Below are positions 52,501 through 64,000 of a stretch of 64,000 nt of DNA, one piece after another. The stretch is taken from positions 19,555,479-19,619,478 of the forward strand of contig NC_064762.1 of assembly GCF_011397635.1 (NCBI RefSeq). The letters run 5' to 3'. The notes under the pieces were generated by a model, which was not told the origin of the DNA, did no database searches, and saw nothing but the letters and a program-made list of their open reading frames with translations. The position numbers and the translations under genes were made by a program. The DNA comes from Epinephelus fuscoguttatus. Taxonomy: Eukaryota; Chordata; Actinopteri; Perciformes; Serranidae. Every line of letters starts with the position of its first letter. The first letter of the stretch is position 1.

Positions 52501-55094
52501 TTGGCTCCTTGAAAAGGCTCGACACTGCCGCGTCTGTTTTTGTTAAAGGAATAATGAGAGACGTGGAAAGTGTGCGGGGTGCATCATGGAGGGGATCACA
52601 CGCTCGACATTTAGTGGACTCAGAGGCGTCGAACAAGTGGAAAACACCTGTTTGATAATGAAATATTTTGCGTCAGGCTTTATTCTTATGTGTGCTTGTC
52701 GTACCTGCAACCTAACGGCGTGCTCGTGCTTCCTCTTCATGTCGTTGATGTGCCAGGCCACTCTCTGCATGGTGTCTATGGCTTCCTGCACAACCTCGTA
52801 GGTCTCTGTGTCCTTCTCCATGTGGTTGGCTATCTCCTGCACGGACATGACACTGGGAGTCAGCACACACACACACACACACACTGTATGCACATGCACA
52901 GGGGGCTCACTCATACAGGCACCTATGTGTGTGTTTCTGCACTCTAATGCAAGCACATACATACACAGGAACATACACACTGAGCGCCATATGTCTAAAC
53001 ATTTGGCTTCTCCAGTGGAGATTGTCACTGGGAGCTGAGTCAGAATCGCTGCTATCCAACCGTACACATGCATTTGTATCAGTATGGATAAAAACATTAG
53101 CGAGTCCTGGACTTAACAAGTGCATGCCTGTGCTTGCATTTCTGTGGGTTTAAGAGTAATTGTTTGCGTGTAAGTGTGTTTTGGAGCGAGGCAGGCATCA
53201 GACAGACAGACGTACGTGCAGCAGTAGGTGGTACTTGAGGATCCTCTGCACTGGCTTGAGCAGGTAGGAGCCCAGGGGCAGGGAGTGCCTCAGAGATTCC
53301 TGGCGCTCGCGGAAAAACTTGGCCAACGCCTTGTTCCTCATGCACTCTGTTAGCACAGCCACCGACCTGTGGAGACAAAACACAGCCAATAAGATATCAG
53401 GGATGTGTAGCAAAGCAATTACACACTGATGATAAGTTAAAAGCTGTAATGTATGTCCTGACAGACGATACTAAAAAAGGAAAAGACAGAAAGAAATATA
53501 AGGCATGGTGTGTGAAGACTGTATATATCACATTATCAATTTGAGTATTTTTATATCTTTTGGATGTGTGTAAAATAATGCATCAACTCTCTGCATGCCT
53601 GTCCTGAATACTCTGTTTCCAATGTTTTCTCTACTCTGGCTACAGTATGACGTCACAGTGCGCAGGATTTCTTTATATGGTCGTCTGCTCCAGGCGCGCT
53701 ACTGCAAGTGTTTACATTACGTAGCCCACACTGCTACATGTAGCTACATGCTAACCTCAGGGAAACGTGTAATTTTGGTTGCTGGTGTTGTTAATTTCTC
53801 CCTGCTTTCAGATCATAGTCCTGCTGGGACATATCTGGTTGTGTTAAGAAGCTTTAATTGGTAATTTTTTATGGTAGAAAGTGCCGCTGTTCTCTGTTAC
53901 AGTTATTGTGTAGTGGCAGTGACAGTGCAGAGACACCGAGATATGGAGGACCTGGCAGTGGAGCAGACTGGGCTTTTTAAGGAGAGGGGGCTTCAAGAGA
54001 CATGTTCTAGTAGAAAGCTTAGACACAAGTGCGAACCTGAAAATGAGCATAAAAGGTCATCTTTAAAAGATCCCTTCCCTGACTATTGTTTCAAGAGCCC
54101 TGGCACACTAAGCCGACAATCAGTTATCCATTAATGTCAGGCCGTCAGTGAGCATCTGTTGCCCTACTTTTTGCAGTGTGTTCCGCACCGTTGCAACTAT
54201 TTGGCACTTGTGGAATTGGCATTGGAGACTGCGGAGCTGACCAGTGAATGAAATCGCTCTAATTTGCGGTTCTACTTAAATTGTGAGAAGAGAACTAGAA
54301 GTGAAAGTCAGGAGGGTTTGTGCAACGTCGCGTTGTGTTGTTAATGTGCTAACTGGCTAACTAGCATCTTGAATCCTTCCTGTTGGTCTCCCCTTTTTGA
54401 AAATAAGGAATTAAGACAACTGCCACCTGCTGGTATGGAGAGTAATTTCCTCTCATGCAGGCAAAGAGTGTACATGCTAATTGGCCGTTGGCTGTAGTAT
54501 CTGCGGTGTGTTCAAGTGCAACTTTTTGGCCGAGACAAAGGCAACATGAGGCGACAACAGTCAGCCCTTGTCGCCAGTACAGTACTTCTTTGATAACAGT
54601 TTGGTGTGTCTGGGCCTTCAGACTGACATGAAAAATGGTGATGCTGTCCTTAAATGTTCAGTGTTTCAAGGTTGGGTGTACTCCATCAGATAAAACTCTT
54701 CACACACAAACATTTTATTCCTTTTTAATTTCAATTTGTATTTTGTTTTTTTCTTGTCCAATGAAGGTCAGTAAATGGTGAGGCTAGTAAATAATCGTTC
54801 AGTCCTATTTCAGCTTCAGATCTCAGTCTCAATTGATGCTTTTACTGTTTTCTCCGGCGCATGCGCACGCATACACAGTGGAAAAGACAGAGAAAGACAG
54901 TTGTGAATTACCCAAAACTTTCTTACTGTGGCTCTTGTGCGTGTGTGTGTGTGTGTGTGTGTGTTTGCGTGTGTGAGCGCATGCATGTGCATGTCTGCAT
55001 GTCTAAATTCCAGTGAGGCTCCACACAGGCCTCACATTGTTCTGGAGGAAACCCGACCTTAGAGCACAGCATGGCCATGATACATCTGCAGCCG

Positions 55095-55129
<35 letters not shown>

Positions 55130-55259
55130 TGTGTGATTGTGTGAGTGAGTGTCTTCCGTGTGTGTGTGTGCACGTCTGTCGTGTGTGACCTTGGTTGGGG
55201 TCACCAGCTGTGGTGTGGATGTGGGAGAAGGTCTATCTCAAACAGCTGACAATAGCCCC

Positions 55260-55307
<48 letters not shown>

Positions 55308-58300
55308 CAGCACACAATTAGCCACAATTAGTTTGTAAATTGTTTCTTCCTCCACGTGCCTTTCTTATCCTACACTGCGAAAGAAAAATGGTAGCCAGAG
55401 GAGAAGGTGTGTTCGGTAGGTGCCGTGTATCTTGGCATGAAGAGCAGCGTCGCGTTTCACACACACACCGACACAAAGGAGCTCCACATTATTCCTCCCA
55501 TAGGAGCGCACTCACACAGAGCTTAATAAAACATTAACAGCGTTAGGTATGATAAGGTGACAACTGTAATACCCCATCTGTCAGTGTGTGAGCTGTAACT
55601 CTGTCAGTAGGCAGCGAATAAAAGAATGGAGGAAGAAGAAAAAAAACTGGGGCATGGAGGAGGGAGGCAGAGAGACCCTGAGGCACAACTGACGGCAGAC
55701 ACATTGACTCCTGCTGAGGTGACTTCTATGGAGCGTGTCAGTTTGTCAGGGAGGAGAAAAAGGTAATGCATTGATCGACGTACACAATGGAGCTATGTGA
55801 GACGCTGGGAAGACAGTATGTGGAGGTGAGATCGAGATAGGGTGACAAGCAGAAGATGGGTTTTGTACAGTAGACAGGTGAACTGAATATATGCACACAC
55901 ACACACACACACACACACTTTGGTTGCTGCCTTACCGTGGGTAGTTGGTGCAGTACTGAGTATAAATGTGGAATTCTTCACTCTGTAAAACAAAACAAGG
56001 GCAAATTAGTTGATGCAATAAAGTGACAGGACGCAGGACTAACTCAACAGTCAAGAAGGTAAAGATGATGTCATGTGATGCTGATGTGTGTTCACTTGTG
56101 TGTTAAATCCAGGCCTGGATTGCCTTCCTATTGATCCTGTTGTTTCCCATTCTCCACGAGCACGCAAAACATAGGTTTTGATCAACATTTGTATATACAG
56201 AGCAACCAGTTGTCTCTCTTTTCTATGACAAAAATATGTTTAAAAGGTGACCCTCTGTAGCTTTAACATCAGTTTTCTAACAAGCTCACAGTCACAATGT
56301 TTGCAGGTATGATGTTTTCTATGTTCACCACCGTGAGGGTGCATCTCTGACAGTTTTTTTTGGGTAATTTTTGGTTCAGCATAATTACAGGATAACATTT
56401 AATTAAAGGTCAGTGACGTATGTTTTTGCTCTTAAACAACAAATCATGTACTTTGTGTCTACTGTCAACCTGCTTGATGAGATCTGATTTGGAAAGTCAG
56501 TTTCCTCTTTCAAATCACTTCATGAAAAAGTATTTTTATCATGCGGCCTTTTGAAAAAAAAAAAAAGAACTTCATTATCATATAAATGTATAAATTGATC
56601 AGATGTTTTTATGGTTCATTGTTCTCATGTGTATGTGTTTACGACTGTATTTTTTTGTTTTTTCACTTTGTAACTTCTGGTTTTAATAAATTCAATATAA
56701 AAAAAACTTTATTATTGTCTTATTATTGTGACCATGCATGCTAAAAGCTTCCCATTTTTTATGTTTTACCAGACAGCCACTGGTTTTCTTTCATTTCTGT
56801 TTGATGAGAAAATTTCATGACAGTCTCCAGACTGATGACATCACAGTCGACATCAGGTCTACATTAGTTTTTATGAATGTTATACTATTGTTGCTTCATA
56901 ACACAGTTTAATTGCATTTTAATTTGAAAAGTCTACACTGTTTTCTCATAACAATAATGTTCCTTTGACGTTCACAAAGCTGGATTTCACAACCAAAGCA
57001 AGAGTCTGCTAATAATCACATCATATGAAAATAATCTGAACACAATGGATATCTGGAACAAGTAAAATTGGTTCCAAACCACTTGTACTGTACGATGCTT
57101 TCAAGGTCAAGATTTTCTGTCCTTCTCGCCTCACTGGTCGGACTGTACCTGTAGCGGTCCGGTGCAGATTTGATGACGGTTATTTCATGTTTACGGCTCT
57201 ACACACTCTGAGCCCACAGACAAGGCATCCCCTCTCCTCCGTTCAGTGCTACTAATTGAAAGTCAACCCTGTAGCTTATGATTAGCCCTCGCCCTGGCCT
57301 TTAAGTCTCTTTTGATCCCGACGGCCCTGAGCGCTCGGATTATACATCCCCTCATACTTCATCGCCGCCCCTTTAATTGAGACTTTTCCCACCTTGCATG
57401 CCTCTCTGAACATCAAAGACATCAGAGGCCGTATGATTTTTCAGAGCCTGAATGAACCTCTTTTTCTCCATTCTCCACGCCCTATTTCTTGATCTCATTT
57501 TCCATGCCATCTCTTTATCGATCTTCTATGGATATTTTTTTGATTTTCCTCTCTTTTAGAAATGTATTCCTGCTCTTTTCGGATCCACACTCCCCCTCAT
57601 CGAGCTCTGTTGGAGGCCCGGACGTGAACCCCTCACTGTTGCATAACGTGAGAGCCCAACTGAACTCTATTTGTGTCCATAAACATTTGGGGGTCACAGG
57701 ATGCAGGAAGCGACATCATAAACACACAGGGCAGATGACAGTCTGTCCTGGTTCATGATGTGTGCTCACACACGCACACACATTGAGAGAAATGTGGACA
57801 TTCACACATATTTCCCAACATGTGATTCATGGTCATACAGCATGCATACACTGGGCGTGTGTGGATGTTTCTTGCTTTAGATAAATATACATTCCTATTC
57901 AAGCCACAGCGAACAATTCAAGCTACCTACACAAACGCAAACAGAACACACACACACACGCAGACTCTCACGATTTGTCAGCCCGAGGTGCTCCGTGGGA
58001 ACTTTCCTAAATTGAAGAGCAGGGCTCTCCTCCTAGTCTCCAGCAGTCTGCCGCCACAGACCAGGCCTAAGCGCAACCAGATGTGCCACCATCGATTCCT
58101 GACGACACACACCAACGCACGCTGCTGATACACGCTCTTAATACCCCTCTGGACCGTGGACCCGAGACCACAAGATACATAAATGCTTCTATGAAGTTCA
58201 AATTTGTGCAGAGCATGCACGTCTGCAGACTTTGTCATTAAAGCTGACATGTCTGCACACACTCTTTGAAGCCAACCATGTAACCAGCTGACCCTGAAAT

Positions 58301-59103
58301 AGCTCAGATCTATAATATGCTTCCCTTTGAGAAATATATACAAGCTAAGCTAAATCATATAATCATCAAATCCAAATGCTGCATGTGAGAGCTTTGGCTC
58401 CGACACAGGATGAAAAATACCCCCTTCTGGAGTATCAGGATACAAATTATATAGAAAGACTTATTTTTTTGAGCTGTGGCTGCTGATCGCTCCTCAGTGA
58501 AACAAGACAAGGTTGAGTTATTTCAGCACCCGCTGATCGTTTTTAACGAGAACGTCATAAATCTGCAGTTTTCGTTGATTTGTCAAGACTGGACAGGTCA
58601 TGGTGAGTCATCAGGGAAGCACTGAATATGACAGAATCACTAGGGGCGAAAAAAAGGAGCCCGAGATCTTGTTGTAATAGTGCTCCCTGTGCTTCAGTCA
58701 GCATGTAGCAACCCATAAAACGCGTTAAAGGCTTACTCATCACATAGCAGAGCTAGGATCTAGTCAAACAGAGAGGATCATGAGGATAGATAGCCAATTA
58801 TCTGAGAGAGAGAGAGGGAGAGAGAGAGAGAGAGAGGCAGAGATTTACTACTAGATCTGACTCCTCTTCAAACACGGTGCTGGGTTGTGATTCTTGGCCG
58901 CTCAGGCTAGAAAAATATTAGCTGCGAGTGTCTGTGTGAGTGTGTATGAGTTAGATGTGCGACAGCGGATAGTGAAAGAGAGGCTTTGTGGTTTTTCTAG
59001 GTCTTAGCGACCATGACTAACCTTCTGCAATACAAAAGAACTCAGGTTACTATTCTGGTCACAACCCTTTTACCAGAAGTCAGCCTGTAAAATGATGAAA
59101 CCA

Positions 59104-59183
<80 letters not shown>

Positions 59184-62100
59184 TATGTCTCACTGTAAAT
59201 GGTGATGGTCAGTAGTTACACAATATTTCCAGTCAGTGGACGCAACCAACCTACTTACTGACAAATCCATCGAAGCCTAAAGACAGCTTTCACCATCAAC
59301 AGCTACTGTCTCCTCCTGAGACCTGAGCTATTGTCTGCTAAGCATTTTTATTTTCTCCTAGCTATTTGGGCTAAGTAGGACCTGATAACTTCAAAAAACA
59401 AAGTGTGTTATCCAGCTGTTCAATCACAGTGTAGGAGGGGCGGGACAAATACCACAAACACCAACTGTTACATCACTGAATAACAACAACGCTGAAAGAG
59501 AAATTCATACTGAACCCACACAGACTGAGGGGTTCGTCCTCTCTCCCTACATGCTTCAGCTGTCCCCTTCATCCAGAGCAAGTACTTTGGGATGGCAGTT
59601 TTACTTCTGACGATATTCTGTGTCATGGCAACCAGACGCAACCAAAGTGTCTCAGCTGAAAAAACGCTGCACCTTCTTTGCATCTCACTGTCCTTCTGTG
59701 CTCTGCATTTAACAATTAACAAGAATTTAATTTGTTTCAAAACTGTCATATTTGTTATTTAGAAAGCAACAACATACCTAATAACTAAAATCAGGATAAA
59801 CCGAGTAAAAGATGGCGGTCAAACTACACATTGCGCTCTTAATCCCCACAGAGTTAATTCCTTCACCCAGACAGCGCTAGTACCAGACAATCTTCCTCAA
59901 CGGATGAAGTTTGCCAAGCTGCATTGTGATTATCAATGTTTAGATTTTGATTTTTTTTATCAGCACTTAAAGAACTTCATGTACTTTTTCCGAAGTCAAA
60001 AATGCACTTTAACTCTCAGCGTTTAAGCCAACATGAAGGTGAAGTCTTTAAAGTGATCAGAACATCGAAAATCCCATGAGAAATGTCAAGACTTTATCTG
60101 CGGAGGCTCCAGAGCAGCAGCTAATGGAGCTTGTGGTGAGATTATTTTACCGCTGTTTCCAAGATCAAGAATTTAACTTTTAATCTCAATGGGAAATGTT
60201 TTCTTAAAGTAAACGATGAGTTGTGTAATGGGCTATCATAACTGTTTTAGGTTAAATTTGACAAAATCAAACTCACTATTTTCAAGTCCTGGCCACCAGC
60301 TGAACTATATTCATGCATATAAACATTTACAGGTACAAACAGCAGTGAAGTGTGTGTGTGTGTGTTGGAAAGGGCCAGAAGCAGCAACTCAGGAGTTCTT
60401 GCAGTAAAAAACAAGGGCTACTATCATTAGTTTTAATGGACATCTACAGTACGAGTACCAGTATCATGAGAGAGAGGTTATCAGAGGCAGGATGTGATTT
60501 GGATTTCAAGAGGTGGAGCACTATTCTCAGCTGGCTGTGATCCAATTTCACCCCCCGGCTATAAGGATGTTACTGTTTTTATACTAAATGCTGTCCTGGC
60601 TACAGAATAGAAACCAACTGTGGGGATCATTTGAGATCAGTTCACGATGCTGTAATGTTAATCAGTCGGTAGCAAGATGTCATCGCGCTGGTTTGTTTAT
60701 GGATCTCAGTTAATTATGCAGAGTGGTGCTGCGGGCTGCTATAAAACTGCTCCACCTAAACAACAGCTGCTGTATTTAGGGCGGCTGTGACGCTGACTCT
60801 GACTAGTGTTTTTTTATATATGGTCAAACAGTTGCTCTGTGGTACTGGGTGTAATTGCAGTTGGGTTGGGAGGGAATGTAAAGTGTTTTAGAGGAAGTGC
60901 AGGAATGCAGCACATTATCATGGGACATAATCATGCAGTCATTTTTTTAGGGCACGGACAGGGTGAGGAGTAGGAGTGGAGGAATAGCTGGAACACGCAG
61001 ACGAAGAAACCGGGGATACTCTGACAGGAGTTGCTGAGTCTAGTTTTTCGTGATGAAGCACTGCTATTATCCCCCCTCCAGTAAAAAAGGTGATTATATA
61101 TTTGGACGGTCCTTAAAATTCCTCTGGAGGTGTCCTTCCTCCCGGGCCCTCCTGCTGCCCTGTAAACTCACATTCCGACCGCTGAAATAATTCTACTAGC
61201 GTCAATAAACTGAGCTGACTTCATGCAGCATCTTCACCTGATTTTTGTTAACTTATCTCTCGTATTAGAGTGTTTTTTTTTTTCTATCTGTGTGTGTCTG
61301 TGTGTGTGTTATGTGTGAGTGTCTGGACCAGCTGTTTGGACATGTTTCAACGAGCAGAGGAGTGTGTACAGGCAGAGAGCCAGGACGAAGTACTCAGAAG
61401 TATCAATACTACAATGTAAAAACACTCCATGACAGGTAAAGGTCATGCACTCAAAATCCTACTTAAAGGAAACTTCACCCCCAAATGATCTTTTCTATAT
61501 CAGTTACTCATCTCATGTTATCTTTAATTTGTGAGGAAAACTTTATTTATCTCGCATGCCTCCACGGTGAACAACAAATCAAAAAACAGAGAAAATGCTT
61601 AATGAATTGAAGTCATTGGGGGCCACGTTTAACTACACCAAAAATATATCAAAACACCTGTTTACAAACTGTCACGCAACTCCTGCAGTCTGATCCAAGT
61701 CTCATTTATCCAGTCGTATGCTCAGTGCTTCCTAAACAAGTGCATTTTCGGAAAAAACAACTATCTCAAAAACTTCTACATAAATAGTTTCACACACAGA
61801 TGAGTAGCACACCTGCTCTGTTAATGCGGAAGGGTTTTGAACAGTAACATGTTACTACAGTTATAAACAGTTATAGGTTACTTCAATTCATCACGTGTGT
61901 TCGCTTTATTGGATTTTTTTGTTCACCTTGGAGGCATGAAATTAACACAGAGCTTCCTTTGCAAATTCAAAGTAACAGGGCAGGGCTGCTGTGTATGTAA
62001 TAAAATTCAGTTTTTAATACTGACTCAACAATAGGCATATTAAGACTGGATTAACCTTTACATTGTTCCAGGAACCTCTCTTTCCTTGTGTCCACACAGC

Positions 62101-63967
62101 ACAATAAAGTAGTAACAATCGTTATTCTCAAAACGCCATTTTGAGGGACTTGTGTATACTTGCAGATACAAAGAGTATTACGGTTTACAGCATGACTTAA
62201 AACCTTCTTTCCTCATTTTTCTTATTTAAACAGTGTGTACCCTCTAAAGTTTTCTTTAACTATTTTACATTGTGATAAAGGGATGTGTAACAAAGGTACA
62301 CATTATCAAATTGGGAGACATTCCAGTACATTATTTTAAGTTGGTCAGGACACCAGGCATTCTTTAAGGCATCTATTAATTTGTCTATACCAAAAAAGGT
62401 GGCTGTGACTGCTGCACATATGGGATCCAGTTGAGCATAACTTTGTAGATCTATTAATTTGTAAGCGAAGTGAGAGGGTAATTTTTTCCATTATGTGTAT
62501 TTCATTTACTATATCTGTATATTGGCGGTGTGAATGCAAAAAGAAAAAAAAAACCCTTGACGGTATGTCGTTTTTCTGTGGCCTCCCTAGAACTGCTTGG
62601 TCCAAAATTCCCCTAGTTTAGGAAAGAATTTTAATTTTAATTTTTTGCTTTGGGCTCCAAACAGTAATTTAACTTAAACAGTAACTATACCAGTTAAATA
62701 AATGCCATGGGGTAAAAAGGGGGCAGGGAGGCGGCCATCTTTACCTTGGATACGAAGCACTCTGCGATGGCCACGGGGTCGGCGTTGCACTTCTCAAGAT
62801 CATGAAGAAGATCCCTGAAACACACACAGAGCTCAAAGACATCAGTATTTGACCGTACACCCATAATTTCCTGCATCTTCACACATTAACGACTCTCCCA
62901 CGGCTCATTGTTCCCAACAGTTTGTCAGGAGCAAGAGTCACCCTGGGTACAGAAATGAGGTCTAAGGCCACTATAGGCTCTGAACAAATGAGAAACTTCC
63001 ATGAATTCAAACAGGGCAGCTCCCGTGTGTAGCTGTGTATGTGTAAGAGCACACTGTGGAAAAAAATAAAAACTGTTGGGAGTTATTGTTTCATGGCTGA
63101 AGCATGAGGTCATTGTGTCCGCTTTAAACTGCTTTTATGCTTCCTTTTACTGGCCAGTCTGTCTGCGCGTGACAGCTGAGAAATGAATAGGTGTGGGGAA
63201 AGAGTGTGCACGTTTGTGTCTTCAGACCACCAGGGCTGATGCTCGACCGGCCACCTCGTCTGAATACACAACTCGCAGACACACACACGGTTTAGAATGG
63301 TGCCGGAGGAGACAAATATGCAGACGTGGACTTATGACACACAAACACACACCTGACTGCAACAACAACGCCCTTCCCTGAAATCAACAGGTGCTCAGCC
63401 CAGTTTCGCCACGGGCAGCACATTGTTTGTTGATCCTGGGAGAGACAAGCGTCTGTGTGTGTTTTTAGCCTCCAGTCGTCATCAGCAAACTGAAAGTCAA
63501 GATCAATGTTTTTCACTAAACACGTCAGAGTTCTGAACATTTACTGACTCACTTTCACGCAGCTGAGACACTTTACATGAAGACGACTAATAATGAAATA
63601 CTGAAGTAAAGTCTATCTGTTAATATATTGTTTATTTTTTAGTTTCAGTTAAAGTCTTCGGGGAGTGGAGTCGAGACTAAAATGTCAAAGCACAGTATTT
63701 TAACCCTCACTTTCCCAGCGTGACAATCACACACCTATCTTGAGTTATTCTCTGATGATGCTGCTTGCAAGTCGTAAACACAGGAATCTTTCCCGACTCT
63801 CCCACCCAGTTAATATGATGTGAACACAGCATTAGGTCTGAGTCTCCAGCTCTTTGTGTGCTGTACCTGTTAAAGTGGTAGATGTCCTGGATGTTGCCAA
63901 ACAGGGAGCCTTTATCCTCAGAGCTCAGGGCTAGCCGAGACTGGTTACTGATGCACTCCAAGTAGTC
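43514..63967 (-). CDS. plekhg1: PLEKHG1-type Rho guanine-nucleotide exchange factor, 3' part
   Basis: Activates Rho-family GTPases; DH domain followed by PH domain and a long disordered tail. Fifteen exons in view (transcript order): 63867-63967, 62745-62814, 55936-55982, 53216-53366, 52705-52836, 50631-50813, 50428-50523, 49993-50079, 49524-49557, 49293-49385, 49135-49196, 48184-48369, 47975-48094, 46019-47867, 43514-44508. The frame is continuous for 1,401 residues; the first codon in view (DYLECI) lies inside the DH domain, so the start is outside. DH hallmarks are [15 protein letters not shown] and [20 protein letters not shown] residues follow ([30 protein letters not shown]). The 1,849-bp exon encodes [15 protein letters not shown] and a Pro-rich stretch. 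The protein ends [14 protein letters not shown], a PLEKHG1/2/3 signature. The assignment to PLEKHG1 rather than PLEKHG3 rests mainly on linkage to 6q25 genes. Confidence 0.85.
44509..46018. other. Last plekhg1 intron
   Basis: 1.5 kb with diverged repeat-like sequence (for example around 44,580-44,770 and 45,430-45,670) for which I found no definable ends. No additional exon was recognised. Confidence 0.4.
48370..49134. other. AT-rich plekhg1 intron
   Basis: Low-complexity A/T-rich sequence with many AAACTAA/AAATTAAA motifs, probably an old repeat. No exon, RNA or transposon end is identified. Confidence 0.35.
51102..51273. repeat. Short palindrome in plekhg1 intron
   Basis: Left arm 51102-51169 (GGGAAACTTTGCTGATACTG ...) and the minus strand of 51207-51273 (GGGAAACTTGGCTGATATTC ...) are about 80% identical over roughly 67 bp around a 37-bp GC-rich loop. 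It probably is the core of a fold-back MITE; outer borders and target duplication were not found. Confidence 0.6.
52864..52884. repeat. (CA)n microsatellite
   Basis: About ten CA units close to the splice acceptor of a DH-domain exon of plekhg1 (exon 52705-52836). Confidence 0.85.
53500..54093. other. plekhg1 intron, repeat-like
   Basis: The stretch from about 53,640 (ATGACGTCACAGTGCGCAGG) is GC-richer than its surroundings and resembles dispersed fish MITE sequence. Termini were not resolved and no gene was seen. Confidence 0.3.
54094..54620. mobile_element. Possible MITE, superfamily unresolved
   Basis: The left border GCCCTGGCACACTAAGCCGA and the minus strand of the right border GCCCAGACACACCAAACTGT are imperfect inverted repeats about 520 bp apart. 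GCCC..ACACACCAA ends are seen in fish Harbinger-like MITEs. No target duplication was recognised, so the call is tentative. Confidence 0.4.
54939..55302. repeat. Cluster of (GT)n and (CA)n tracts
   Basis: Runs at 54939-54964 (GT), 55098-55127 (GT) and 55262-55302 (CA). The GT and CA runs lie in opposite orientation and could pair in a transcript of the plekhg1 intron. Confidence 0.85.
55893..55918. repeat. (CA)n microsatellite
   Basis: Thirteen CA units (TG on the transcribed strand) about 18 bp beyond the donor of plekhg1 exon 55936-55982, close enough to influence splicing. Confidence 0.85.
58804..58836. repeat. (GA)n microsatellite
   Basis: Sixteen GA units with one interruption. Confidence 0.85.
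59105..59180. repeat. Long (CA)n microsatellite
   Basis: About 38 CA units with a single TCAC interruption. It is the longest simple repeat in the window and likely polymorphic. Confidence 0.9.
61467..61957. mobile_element. Diverged fold-back MITE, TTAA-type
   Basis: Left border TTAA|AGGAAACTTCACCCCCAAAT resembles the AGGGACAGTTCACCCCAAAA end of the element at 42109. The right border, on the minus strand, reads AAAGGAAGCTCTGTGTTAAT, and both arms then share CATGCCTCCA(C/A)GGTGAAC and GAATTGAAGT. The right TTAA has decayed to GCAA. An old copy without coding capacity. Confidence 0.5.
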
Positions 63968-64000
63968 CTGCAGAGAGAAAACAGTCATGTTAGCGCATTC

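Larger units (their letters stand above)
55983..62744. other. Large plekhg1 intron
   Basis: A 6.8 kb intron splitting the DH domain. Besides the microsatellites and the fold-back element listed separately, I see only AT-rich or weakly repeat-like DNA (for example 59,220-60,200). No extra exon or RNA gene was recognised. Confidence 0.45.

Overview
This is a 64 kb piece of a ray-finned (teleost, probably spiny-rayed) fish chromosome. The evidence is vertebrate genes with GT-AG introns, fish-type dispersed repeats (hAT and TTAA-target MITEs, a tRNA-derived SINE tail, an L2-like LINE scrap), abundant (CA)n tracts, and proteins that read as close orthologues of human genes. Five host genes could be traced exon by exon, and every reconstructed exon set keeps one reading frame across all junctions.

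Layout. 1-12.0 kb is gene-free and holds a fossil hAT transposase, a 2.3 kb AT-rich minisatellite broken by two later insertions, a complete non-autonomous hAT element and an L2-like LINE fragment. 12.0-15.8 kb is sod2 (minus; mitochondrial Mn superoxide dismutase, 5 exons). 15.8-18.9 kb holds an snrpd1 retropseudogene and a fold-back Tc1-derived element. 18.9-26.0 kb is wtap (plus; m6A-methyltransferase regulator), with a candidate alternative last exon. 27.4-33.6 kb is acat2 (plus; cytosolic thiolase, 9 exons). 33.7-39.5 kb is tcp1 (minus; CCT alpha chaperonin subunit, 12 exons), tail to tail with acat2. About 40.8-64 kb is the 3' two thirds of a plekhg1-type RhoGEF gene (minus, 15 coding exons in view, 5' end outside the window).

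The order sod2-wtap-acat2-tcp1 matches human 6q25. mrpl18, which sits head to head with TCP1 in human, is not seen here; a plekhg gene follows instead. The genes do not form a pathway: they cover mitochondrial antioxidant defence, mRNA methylation/splicing, sterol precursor synthesis, cytosolic protein folding and Rho signalling.

The most interesting signals outside the coding sequence are (i) two H/ACA snoRNA-like sequences in neighbouring tcp1 introns that share the pocket bases of the 5' hairpin but differ in the stems and the 3' hairpin; (ii) two ways of ending wtap early, one of which would give 151 residues, the length of the known human short form; (iii) a 72-nt in-frame exon-like block in tcp1; and (iv) several transposons whose exact ends and target duplications can be read directly.
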